Origin: Eubacterium sp. CAG:252
GTDB lineage: Bacteria > Bacillota > Clostridia > Lachnospirales > Lachnospiraceae
Assembly: GCA_000436535.1 (NCBI GenBank)
Contig: FR886325.1
Coordinates: 1-21,319, forward strand
Reading direction: 5' to 3'
Length of the DNA: 21,319 nucleotides
Each line of letters begins with the position of its first letter. The first letter of the stretch is position 1. Positions 13,947 to 20,890 of this stretch are shown here, in pieces. The notes under the pieces were generated by a model. That model was not told the DNA's origin, searched no databases, and was given only the letters and a program-made list of their open reading frames with translations. Made by a program: the position numbers and the translations under genes.

Positions 13947-15014
13947 ATGAAGGAAAAAGTAGTAGTAGGAATGTCAGGCGGCGTTGACTCGTCAGTTGCA
14001 GCATTTCTTTTAAAGGAACAGGGATATGATGTCATCGGTGTCACTATGCAGATATGGCAGGATGACTCAGTGGAAACAACAGAAAATGGATGCTGTGGAA
14101 TATCAGCAGTCGATGATGCAAGACGTGTTGCAGGACAGCTTGGAATATCTTATTATGTGATGAACTTTAAGAATGAGTTCAAGGAGAATGTAATAGATTA
14201 TTTTGTGGAAGAATATAAGTTAGGAAGAACTCCTAATCCATGTATAGCATGCAACAGATATGTAAAGTGGGAGTCGCTTTTAAGAAGAAGCCTTGAGATA
14301 GGTGCTGACTATATAGCAACAGGACATTATGCAAGAATATGCCAGCTTGAAAATGGACGTTATGCTATCCGTAATTCTGTTACAGCTAAGAAAGACCAGA
14401 CATATGCACTGTACAATCTTACGCAGCACCAGCTTGAACATACTATTATGCCTATAGGTGATTACACAAAGGAGCAGGTAAGAAAGATAGCTGAAGATAA
14501 TAATCTTATGGTTGCACATAAGCCTGACAGTATGGAAATATGCTTTGTGCCTGACAATGATTATGCAGGTTATATAGAGAAGACTACGCAGTATAAGTCA
14601 GTTCCCGGCAACTTTGTTGATGTGAATGGTAATGTGATAGGAAGACACAACGGTATCATCCACTATACAGTAGGTCAGAGAAAGGGCTTAGGTCTTGCCA
14701 TGGGACATCCTGTTTTCGTTGTTGCGATAAGACCGGAAACTAATGAGGTTGTGATAGGTGAGAACAGTGATGTATTTTCTAAGACATTATATGCAAAGAA
14801 TGTAAACTTTATGTCAATAGAAAAGCTTGAGGGTTCTATGCGTGCAACAGGAAAGATAAGATACAGCCACGGTGGGGCAGAATGTACTGTCAGGATGATA
14901 GATGATGATACACTTGAATGTACATTTGATGAGTCACAGCGTGCCGTAACACCGGGACAGGCGCTTGTGTTATATGATGGTGAATATGTCCTTGGAGGCG
15001 GAGTTATTATCTAA
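13947..15014 (+). CDS. mnmA: tRNA-specific 2-thiouridylase MnmA
   Basis: A 355-aa enzyme that puts sulfur on C2 of the wobble uridine U34 of Lys, Glu and Gln tRNAs, using ATP to adenylate the base. The PP-loop SGGVDSS is at residues 10-16. The catalytic cysteines are C102 in NPCIACNRYVKW and C199 in SMEICFVPD, at the same numbers as in the E. coli enzyme as I recall it. The central tRNA-binding region and the C-terminal beta-barrel with TVGQRKGLG are complete, so the protein is full length. The ATG at 13947 has GGAG 7 nt upstream. The cysteine desulfurase gene begins 24 nt after the stop, so the sulfur donor is encoded in the same operon. Confidence 0.97.
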   Translation: MKEKVVVGMSGGVDSSVAAFLLKEQGYDVIGVTMQIWQDDSVETTENGCCGISAVDDARRVAGQLGISYYVMNFKNEFKENVIDYFVEEYKLGRTPNPCIACNRYVKWESLLRRSLEIGADYIATGHYARICQLENGRYAIRNSVTAKKDQTYALYNLTQHQLEHTIMPIGDYTKEQVRKIAEDNNLMVAHKPDSMEICFVPDNDYAGYIEKTTQYKSVPGNFVDVNGNVIGRHNGIIHYTVGQRKGLGLAMGHPVFVVAIRPETNEVVIGENSDVFSKTLYAKNVNFMSIEKLEGSMRATGKIRYSHGGAECTVRMIDDDTLECTFDESQRAVTPGQALVLYDGEYVLGGGVII

Positions 15015-15038
15015 AAGTGAGCAGAAATGAGGATTTAT

Positions 15039-16223
15039 ATGAACAGATTAATATATATGGATAATGCGGCAACAACTTCTGTAAAGCCGGAGGTTGTAGA
15101 GAGTATGCTGCCTTACTTTACAGAGGAATATGCTAATCCTTCAAGTATATATAACTTTGCACAGAAGACAAAAAATGCAGTTGAGGATGCAAGAGCTGTG
15201 ATAGCTGATATGCTTAGTGCAGACAAGCCAAATGAAATATATTTTACGGCTGGTGGAAGTGAGTCTGATAACTGGGCACTCAAGGCGGCAGCAGAAACCT
15301 TTAAAGATAAAGGCAATCACATAATAACAACAAAGATAGAGCACCACGCCATACTTCATACATGTGAATGGCTTAGTAAACACGGATATGAGGTGACTTA
15401 TCTGGATGTTGATGAACATGGACTTGTAGACACAGAGGAATTCAGGGCAGCTATCAGGGATAACACGATTATTGCAAGCGTTATGTTTGCTAATAATGAG
15501 ATAGGTTCAGTTCAGCCAATAAAGGAGCTTGGGGCAATAGCACATTCAAAGGGAGTAGTATTCCATACAGATGCAGTGCAGGCATTTGCGCATATTCCAA
15601 TAAATGTAGCAGATATGAATATAGATATGTTAAGCGCAAGCGGACACAAGTTTCATGGCCCTAAGGGAACGGGCTTTTTATATCTTAGCAATAAGGTAAA
15701 GATAGGCTCATTTATACATGGTGGTTCACAGGAGAGAAGCAGGAGAGCCGGAACACTTAATGTACCGGGAATAATAGGAATGGCAAAGGCGGCAGAGCTT
15801 GCTTGTAAGACTATGGATAAAGATAGTGAGCATATGGCACATATCCGTGATTATATGATAGACAGGATATCCTCTGAAATTCCATACGCCATACTTAATG
15901 GTGATAAAGAAAAAAGACTTCCGGGCAATATACATTTCAGCTTCAGATACGTGGCAGCAGAGCCGCTTCTTATAATGCTGGACCAGAAGGGAATATGTGT
16001 ATCGGCAGGTTCAGCGTGTGCCTCTGGTTCTATTGACCCGTCACACGTACTTTTAGCAACAGGAGTGCCTAAGGATATTGCCAAAAGTTCAATAAGAATG
16101 ACTATAGGCGAGGATATAACAAAGGAAGAAGCCGACTATGCAGTTGATGAGTTGAAGGCGGTAGTTGAAAGATTAAGAAGTATGTCACCGGAATATGCTG
16201 AATATATTGCAAGTCAGTCATAA
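15039..16223 (+). CDS. Cysteine desulfurase (IscS/NifS family)
   Basis: A 394-aa pyridoxal-phosphate enzyme that takes sulfur from cysteine as an enzyme-bound persulfide. The N-terminal YMDNAATT is typical. Schiff-base Lys204 lies in SGHKFHGPKG, the cofactor-contacting His in EHHAILHTCE, and the catalytic Cys327 in SAGSACASGS on a full-length mobile loop (group I). The frame is open from ATG 15027, but ATG 15039 is chosen because GAGGA (15029-15033) stands 5 nt before it, while 15027 has no convincing site. It follows mnmA closely with no IscU-type scaffold beside it. This suggests a dedicated donor to MnmA, as for YrvO of Bacillus subtilis, rather than a general iron-sulfur role. Confidence 0.93.
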   Translation: MNRLIYMDNAATTSVKPEVVESMLPYFTEEYANPSSIYNFAQKTKNAVEDARAVIADMLSADKPNEIYFTAGGSESDNWALKAAAETFKDKGNHIITTKIEHHAILHTCEWLSKHGYEVTYLDVDEHGLVDTEEFRAAIRDNTIIASVMFANNEIGSVQPIKELGAIAHSKGVVFHTDAVQAFAHIPINVADMNIDMLSASGHKFHGPKGTGFLYLSNKVKIGSFIHGGSQERSRRAGTLNVPGIIGMAKAAELACKTMDKDSEHMAHIRDYMIDRISSEIPYAILNGDKEKRLPGNIHFSFRYVAAEPLLIMLDQKGICVSAGSACASGSIDPSHVLLATGVPKDIAKSSIRMTIGEDITKEEADYAVDELKAVVERLRSMSPEYAEYIASQS

Positions 16224-16265
16224 TTGAGTGAAATTGTATTTTTAATGTATTTTCATAAAAATATC

Positions 16266-16295
16266 TTGATATGTATTTGCTGGTGGATATATAAT
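16266..16295 (+). promoter_or_regulatory. Promoter of the lrgAB operon
   Basis: Seen: TTGATA (16266-16271), 18 bp, TATAAT (16290-16295). The transcript would begin near 16302, just before the inverted repeat at 16306-16335. Confidence 0.6.
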
Positions 16296-16305
16296 GGACG
16301 ACAGT

Positions 16306-16335
16306 TTTGCGGCGTGTATACACAAAATACGCAAA
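16306..16335 (+). promoter_or_regulatory. Nested inverted repeats in the lrgA leader
   Basis: Seen: TTTGCG (16306-16311) pairs with CGCAAA (16330-16335), enclosing the perfect 10-bp palindrome GTGTATACAC (16314-16323). It lies at the inferred 5' end of the mRNA and could be an operator or an RNA hairpin controlling lrgA. Confidence 0.35.
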
Positions 16336-16350
16336 GAAAAGAGGATTATT

Positions 16351-16713
16351 ATGAAATATTTAAAACAATTCTTAATCATTCTGGTTATATCGCTTATAGG
16401 AGAGCTGCTTAATAAGCTGCTGCCACTTCCGGTACCGGCAAGTATCTATGGAATGGTGATATTATTTATCGGGCTGTTGTCAGGAGTTATAAAGCTTTCA
16501 TCTGTCAAAGAGGCAGGAAGTTTTCTTATAGAGATAATGCCAGTAATGTTCATACCGGCAGGTGTGGGACTTATGTCATCATGGCTTAATCTTAAGCCTA
16601 TTATTATCCCTGTGTGCATTATTACTGTTGCTGCAATATTTACAGTAATGATAGTCAGCGGACATGTAACACAGTTTATTGTAAAACGTACTAAAAAGAA
16701 TGATGAGTACTGA
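16351..16713 (+). CDS. lrgA: LrgA/CidA family holin-like membrane protein
   Basis: A 120-aa protein with four hydrophobic helices, the size and pattern of LrgA/CidA. Visible family features are LIGELLNKLLPLPVPASIYG in the first third and FIPAGVGLMS in the second half. LrgA acts with LrgB; the pair was first linked to control of murein hydrolases and cell lysis, and homologues in Bacillus (PftAB) and Streptococcus transport pyruvate. The frame extends up to ATG 16294, but ATG 16351 is chosen because GAGG lies 6 nt upstream and the extension is the inverted-repeat leader. lrgB follows after 48 nt. No LytTR-type two-component regulator, the usual controller, is in the window. Confidence 0.88.
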   Translation: MKYLKQFLIILVISLIGELLNKLLPLPVPASIYGMVILFIGLLSGVIKLSSVKEAGSFLIEIMPVMFIPAGVGLMSSWLNLKPIIIPVCIITVAAIFTVMIVSGHVTQFIVKRTKKNDEY

Positions 16714-16761
16714 TGTGTTACAGTAAGTTATGGATAAGAAAGGTAAGGAGATTACATTAAG

Positions 16762-17454
16762 ATGAATAATTTTTTTCTTGAGTCAGCATTTGCAGGAGTA
16801 TCAATAAGCCTTATAGCGTATATGGCGGGGGTATTTCTTAAAAAGAAGTTTAAAATAGGGTTGTTTAACCCATTACTTATATCAATAATAGTTACAATGG
16901 TTGTGCTTATAGTTGGTAAGGTGGACTATGAAAGCTACAATGCAGGGGCTAAGTACTTAAGCTGGCTGCTAACACCTGCAACTGTGTGTCTTGCAATTCC
17001 TTTATATGAGCAGATACAGCTTTTAAAGAGTAACTTTGCAGCGATAGTATCAGGCATAGCTGCAGGAGTTGTTACAAGTCTTTTAACGGTGCTTGTGTTG
17101 TCTGCGATTATGGGACTTACACACGAACAGTATGTTACTATGCTTCCTAAGTCAATCACAACTGCGATAGGTATGGGCGTATCTGAGGAGCTTGGAGGAT
17201 ATGTGACTATCACTGTGGCAGTAATCGTAGTCACAGGTGTTATTGGCAATATTCTTGCAGAATTTATATGTAAAATATTCAGAATAACAGACCCTATAGC
17301 AAAGGGTGTTGCGATAGGCACATCATCACATGCTGTCGGAACTGCAAAGGCTATTGAGATGGGTGAGATAGAGGGTGCTATGAGCAGTCTTTCAATAGCA
17401 GTAGCTGGTATACTTACAGTTGTTGGTGCAAGCGTATTTGCTAACTTTTTATAA
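16762..17454 (+). CDS. lrgB: LrgB/CidB family membrane protein
   Basis: A 230-aa integral membrane protein of the LrgB family. Characteristic blocks are GLFNPLLISI, LSWLLTPATVCLAIPLYEQ, LPKSITTAIGMGVSEELGG and GTSSHAVGTAKA, the last two being the strongest family signatures. It is full length and forms a functional unit with the preceding LrgA, either as a regulator of autolysis or as a pyruvate/metabolite transporter. The ATG at 16762 has AAGGAG about 11 nt upstream. The cytidylate-kinase-like gene follows after 78 nt without a clear terminator, so it is probably in the same operon. Confidence 0.92.
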   Translation: MNNFFLESAFAGVSISLIAYMAGVFLKKKFKIGLFNPLLISIIVTMVVLIVGKVDYESYNAGAKYLSWLLTPATVCLAIPLYEQIQLLKSNFAAIVSGIAAGVVTSLLTVLVLSAIMGLTHEQYVTMLPKSITTAIGMGVSEELGGYVTITVAVIVVTGVIGNILAEFICKIFRITDPIAKGVAIGTSSHAVGTAKAIEMGEIEGAMSSLSIAVAGILTVVGASVFANFL

Positions 17455-17532
17455 ATGTTTATTACATTTAAGCAGAATGGAATAAAGTAAAAGTTTAAAT
17501 AAGTGACTATAAATATATAGAAGGTGTGGATT

Positions 17533-18102
17533 ATGATTATTACTATAGCAAGACAGTGCGGCTGTCAGGGTGATGAGATAGGACAGAAGTTAGCAGAAGA
17601 GTATGGACTTTCCTTTTATAATAAAGAGCATATAGTAAGGCTGGCAAAGGAAAAAGGCATATATGAGAAGTTTCCATACTTTTTTTCTGAAATTCCTGTA
17701 AATGCACTTATGCATACTATAAGTGATGATGAGGGCAATATACTTCTTTCTGAGGCAAAAAAAGCCCTGTATCCACTTATAGGTGATGAGAACTGCGTTA
17801 TAATAGGAAGATGTGCGAACTATGCATTTGCTGACAGAAAGGATAAGATAAGCGTATTCTTAAGCGGTGACAGGGAAGCAAGAATAAAGCATATAGCAGA
17901 AAAGCACAACATCGCGGAAAGAAAAGCCAAGGTTGTGGTTGATGAAACAGACAGCAGAAGAAGGGAGTTTCATAAGTACACTTCTAATCAGGAGTGGGGA
18001 AATGCAGCGTACTATGACCTGTGTATAGATGAAACAAAGGCTGGGGTTGATGGTGTGATTAAGATTATTAAGGATTATATTGAAGCTGCTAATAATTCAT
18101 AA
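17533..18102 (+). CDS. Cytidylate-kinase-like family protein
   Basis: A 189-aa P-loop protein of the cytidylate-kinase-like family (Pfam PF13189 type), not the true Cmk. It opens IITIARQCGCQGDEIGQKLAEE, where a loop rich in Gly and Cys replaces the usual GxxGxGKS/T, and continues with VIIGRCANYAF and a lid-like stretch rich in Arg and Lys (ERKAKVVVDETDSRRREF). Members are common in Clostridia, and their substrate is not established to my knowledge. The frame reaches GTG 17524, but ATG 17533 is chosen because AAGG is 8 nt upstream and the family starts at the ITIARQ segment. It lies downstream of lrgAB, perhaps in one transcript. Confidence 0.82.
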   Translation: MIITIARQCGCQGDEIGQKLAEEYGLSFYNKEHIVRLAKEKGIYEKFPYFFSEIPVNALMHTISDDEGNILLSEAKKALYPLIGDENCVIIGRCANYAFADRKDKISVFLSGDREARIKHIAEKHNIAERKAKVVVDETDSRRREFHKYTSNQEWGNAAYYDLCIDETKAGVDGVIKIIKDYIEAANNS

Positions 18103-18107
18103 ATATA

Positions 18108-18188
18108 ATACTATAAATTAGCAGATATAGAAAAACGATTTATTTTTGTGTAATTTTATGTATTTACACATTTATAGTATCATATCTG
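18108..18188. repeat. AT-rich inverted repeats after the cytidylate-kinase-like gene
   Basis: Seen: ATACTATAAAT (18108-18118) and ATTTATAGTAT (18170-18180) are perfect complements 51 nt apart. Inside, TGTGTAA and TTACACA form a 7-bp stem. CAGATAT after the left arm is complementary to ATATCTG after the right arm, so pairings interlock rather than nest. Possibly a weak terminator or the edge of an AT-rich element. The 207-nt gap 18103-18309 otherwise holds only the antiporter promoter. Confidence 0.35.
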
Positions 18189-18199
18189 AATATTAAATA

Positions 18200-18228
18200 T
18201 AGATTATGGCCAAATTGTATGTTATAAT
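18200..18228 (+). promoter_or_regulatory. Promoter of the antiporter gene
   Basis: Seen: a perfect extended -10 (TGTTATAAT, hexamer 18223-18228) with a poor -35 (TAGATT, 18200-18205) at 17-bp spacing. The leader is about 75 nt, ending in AAGGGGAGGGAG before ATG 18310. Confidence 0.5.
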
Positions 18229-18309
18229 TAGCCTTTATTACAGAGTTGTCTAATAATGTGGGCGCAGAACTTGTTTTGTGGCTCATAGATGTAAGGGGAG
18301 GGAGATTGT

Positions 18310-19902
18310 ATGACATTTGAGATAATCTTAGTAGCTATTGTTCTTATTTTATGTATTGCAGCAGATAAGTTTTCAGGAAAGTTCGGCATGCCAGCACTTA
18401 TACTTTTTATAGGTATTGGCATGCTTTTTGGATGTGATGGAATAGCAGGGATTGAGTTTGACAATTTTAGGGCGACCGAGTACATATGTAATATAGCGCT
18501 TGGCTTTATTATGTTTTATGGCGGTTTTAATACAAAGTGGAAGACTGCGAAGCCTGTGGCGGCAAAGGCAATCTTACTGTCTACCTGTGGTGTGCTTTTA
18601 ACAGCAGCATTTACGGCAGTATTCTGTTTTTATGTGTTAAAGTTTCCATTTGCAGAAAGCTTTCTTGTGGGTGCAGTTATATCGGCAACAGATGCGGCAA
18701 GCGTCTTTGCGATATTAAGACGTAAAAAGCTTAACCTTAAGGACGGTGTTGCATCGCTTCTTGAGATTGAGAGTGGTAGTAATGACCCTGTGGCATATAT
18801 GCTTACAGTTATAGGAATATCAATACTTAATGGTGATAATCTGTCCTCTGTACCATATGCCATATTTGCACAGCTTGTATATGGAACGCTTATAGGCGTG
18901 GTGCTTGCGGTTGTTGCGATATATGTACTCACCAAGACAGATGTTATAGCCAATGGTCTTGATACCATATTTATACTGGCAGTTGTGCTGCTTGGTCTTG
19001 GATTATCGCAGTATGTGGGCGGTAATGGTTTCTTATGTATATATCTTTTGGGCATACTTCTTGGAAACAGCCGAATAAGAAACAAAGGAAACATTGTGCC
19101 TTTCTTTGACGGCGTTACAACACTTGCGCAGATAGTCATATTCTTTATGCTTGGATTATTATCATATCCGCATATGTTTCCATCAATTATACCTACATCC
19201 ATAGCGATTGCGGTATTTCTTACATTTGTGGCAAGACCTGTGGCAGTATTTGCAATTCTTCTTCCGTTTAAATGTTCAATAAGGCAGTGTCTGCTTGTGT
19301 CGTGGGCAGGACTCAGGGGTGCTTCTTCCATAGTTTTCTCGATATTTGTTATGGCTGGCGGCGCTGATATGTCTAAGGACCTTTTTAATATAGTCTTTAT
19401 GATATCGCTTATGTCAGTTGCCATACAGGGAACGCTGCTTCCGGCAGTATCATCAAAGCTTGGCATGATAGATGAAAAGAGCGATGTAAGAAAGACCTTC
19501 AACGATTATCAGGAGGAGTCAGCGATAACGCTTATGAGAATGTTTATACCAGAAGGACATAACTGGGAAAATAAGCTTATAAGTGAAGTACATATGCCAA
19601 CCGGGGCTATAGCGCTTATGATAAAAAGAGGCAGGGAGTCTATAATAACAAGGGGCAATACAAGAATACTTGGCGGAGATAATCTCATACTCAGTGTTCC
19701 AGCCTATGAAAGCTCAGATAATGACTCACTTGAGGAAGTGATTATAACATCGGATAATCCATGGTGCAACAAGACGATAAGAGAGCTTAATCTTTCACAG
19801 GATTTAATAATTGCCCTTGTAAAACGTGGAGAAGAGAATATAATACCAGTTGGTGATACATTTATTATGGATGGGGATGTCGTGGTTATATATCGCGGTT
19901 AG
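18310..19902 (+). CDS. CPA1-type K+/H+ or Na+/H+ antiporter with two TrkA_C-like domains
   Basis: A 530-aa NhaP2/CvrA-like cation/proton antiporter. Residues 1-385 form about 12-13 transmembrane helices with the family motifs SATDAAS (125-131), ESGSNDPVA containing the ion-binding Asn158-Asp159 pair, and WAGLRGASSIVFS. The cytoplasmic tail carries two similar blocks, about 405-468 and 474-530 (NKLISEVHMPTGAIALMIKRG against NKTIRELNLSQDLIIALVKRG), each resembling a TrkA_C/RCK_C domain. Such domains bind cyclic di-AMP in some Firmicute antiporters (CpaA), so ligand-gated export of K+ or Na+ is plausible. ATG 18310 has a strong GGGGAGGGAG site. It is monocistronic with its own promoter. Confidence 0.9.
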   Translation: MTFEIILVAIVLILCIAADKFSGKFGMPALILFIGIGMLFGCDGIAGIEFDNFRATEYICNIALGFIMFYGGFNTKWKTAKPVAAKAILLSTCGVLLTAAFTAVFCFYVLKFPFAESFLVGAVISATDAASVFAILRRKKLNLKDGVASLLEIESGSNDPVAYMLTVIGISILNGDNLSSVPYAIFAQLVYGTLIGVVLAVVAIYVLTKTDVIANGLDTIFILAVVLLGLGLSQYVGGNGFLCIYLLGILLGNSRIRNKGNIVPFFDGVTTLAQIVIFFMLGLLSYPHMFPSIIPTSIAIAVFLTFVARPVAVFAILLPFKCSIRQCLLVSWAGLRGASSIVFSIFVMAGGADMSKDLFNIVFMISLMSVAIQGTLLPAVSSKLGMIDEKSDVRKTFNDYQEESAITLMRMFIPEGHNWENKLISEVHMPTGAIALMIKRGRESIITRGNTRILGGDNLILSVPAYESSDNDSLEEVIITSDNPWCNKTIRELNLSQDLIIALVKRGEENIIPVGDTFIMDGDVVVIYRG

Positions 19903-19958
19903 TACATATGATTATGATATATCAGCCATATTATTTTGGTACTTTACATATGATTGTG
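19903..19958 (+). promoter_or_regulatory. Direct repeat pair upstream of the YoaK-like gene, possible operator
   Basis: Seen: TACATATGATTATG (19903-19916) and TACATATGATTGTG (19945-19958), 14 nt with one mismatch, 42 bp apart, close to four helical turns. The second copy overlaps the -35 of the promoter at 19943-19971, a layout that suits a repressor binding both copies on one DNA face. Confidence 0.4.
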
Positions 19959-19971
19959 GATTTATTATAAT
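19943..19971 (+). promoter_or_regulatory. Promoter of the YoaK-like gene
   Basis: Seen: TTTACA (19943-19948), 17 bp, TATAAT (19966-19971). The leader would be about 33 nt with the AAGGTG ribosome binding site at 19999-20004. Confidence 0.65.
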
Positions 19972-20011
19972 CAGTTGAATATAAAAACACATAGGAAAAA
20001 GGTGAATTGTT

Positions 20012-20683
20012 GTGAGAACTAAAAAACAGATACAGATGTCGGAAACATTTATAAACAGCGCTGTACTTGCGGTATCAGGTGGTTTTCAGGATGCGTATAC
20101 CTACTTTACAAGGGATAAGGTATTCTCAAATGCACAGACTGGTAACGTTGTTCTTATGAGCCAGAACTTTATGACAGGTAACATAGTTGGTGGAATAAAG
20201 TATCTTTTCCCATTTCTGGCGTTTGGACTTGGCGTGTTTGTGACTGAGCAGATTAATGCAAAGTATAAGATGGCAAAAAAGATACACTGGAGGCAGCTTG
20301 TACTTCTTATAGAGATAGCTATTCTTACTATTGTAGGTTTTATGCCAGAGTCACTTAATATGGCGGCTACCGTTATGGTATCATTTTCGTGTGCTATGCA
20401 GGTGCAGGCGTTCAGGAAGGTCAACGGTTTTGCATATGCAAGTACAATGTGCATAGGTAATCTGAGAAGTGGTACAGATGCGCTTTCAGTATATGTGAGA
20501 GAAAGAAATAAGGAACAGCTTATAAAAGCCTTCCACTACTTTGGAATAATATTCTTCTTTGCACTCGGCGCAGGAATTGGCGGCAATCTTTCAGTAAGCT
20601 GGGGTGTGCATACGATATGGGTATCGTCAGTTATACTTTTTATAAGCATGGGGCTTATGTGGTATGAGAAGCATAGGAAATAG
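20012..20683 (+). CDS. YoaK family (DUF1275) membrane protein
   Basis: A 223-aa membrane protein of the YoaK/DUF1275 family. The diagnostic N-terminal blocks VSGGFQDAYTYF and AQTGNVVLMS, the middle SFSCAMQVQAFRKVNG and CIGNLRSGTDAL are all present, with about six hydrophobic helices. The function of the family is not established; homologues are predicted transporters. GTG 20012 is chosen because AAGGTG lies 7 nt upstream and there is no ATG before the conserved core except one at residue 9 with no binding site. It is monocistronic: own promoter upstream and a strong terminator at 20712-20738. Confidence 0.88.
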   Translation: MRTKKQIQMSETFINSAVLAVSGGFQDAYTYFTRDKVFSNAQTGNVVLMSQNFMTGNIVGGIKYLFPFLAFGLGVFVTEQINAKYKMAKKIHWRQLVLLIEIAILTIVGFMPESLNMAATVMVSFSCAMQVQAFRKVNGFAYASTMCIGNLRSGTDALSVYVRERNKEQLIKAFHYFGIIFFFALGAGIGGNLSVSWGVHTIWVSSVILFISMGLMWYEKHRK

Positions 20684-20711
20684 TGGAGATGTATTGCAGA
20701 ATATTATCATG

Positions 20712-20738
20712 AACCAGCCTTGATGGGCTGGTTTTTTT
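20712..20738 (+). terminator. Rho-independent terminator after the YoaK-like gene
   Basis: Seen: AACCAGCC (20712-20719), a 6-nt loop, GGCTGGTT (20726-20733), then a run of T to 20738. Textbook form. Confidence 0.93.
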
Positions 20739-20758
20739 GAGTTATAATTAAACATTTC

Positions 20759-20788
20759 TTGTACGTGTATACAGATTAGTGGTATTAT
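20759..20788 (+). promoter_or_regulatory. Promoter of the helicase gene
   Basis: Seen: TTGTAC (20759-20764), 18 bp, TATTAT (20783-20788). The leader of about 95 nt holds a repeated CAGGATAAA (near 20803 and 20864) and complementary AACGTAT/ATACGTT copies, whose meaning is unclear. Confidence 0.45.
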
Positions 20789-20890
20789 TTAACGTATGTG
20801 TGCAGGATAAACAGACGATATGAGGAAAATACGTTATTTAGTGGGCATATCTTAACATACATACAGGATAAATACGGAGGGTATAGAAAG

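Noticed and set aside
16224..16412. A 62-codon frame starting just after the cysteine desulfurase
   Set aside because: It spans the lrgAB promoter and the start of lrgA in another frame, with no ribosome binding site and an unlikely composition.
18630..19502. A 290-codon open frame on the minus strand opposite the antiporter
   Set aside because: It is entirely antisense to a clear antiporter gene, has no recognisable domain, and its Ser/Thr/Pro-rich composition is what the reverse strand of such a gene gives.
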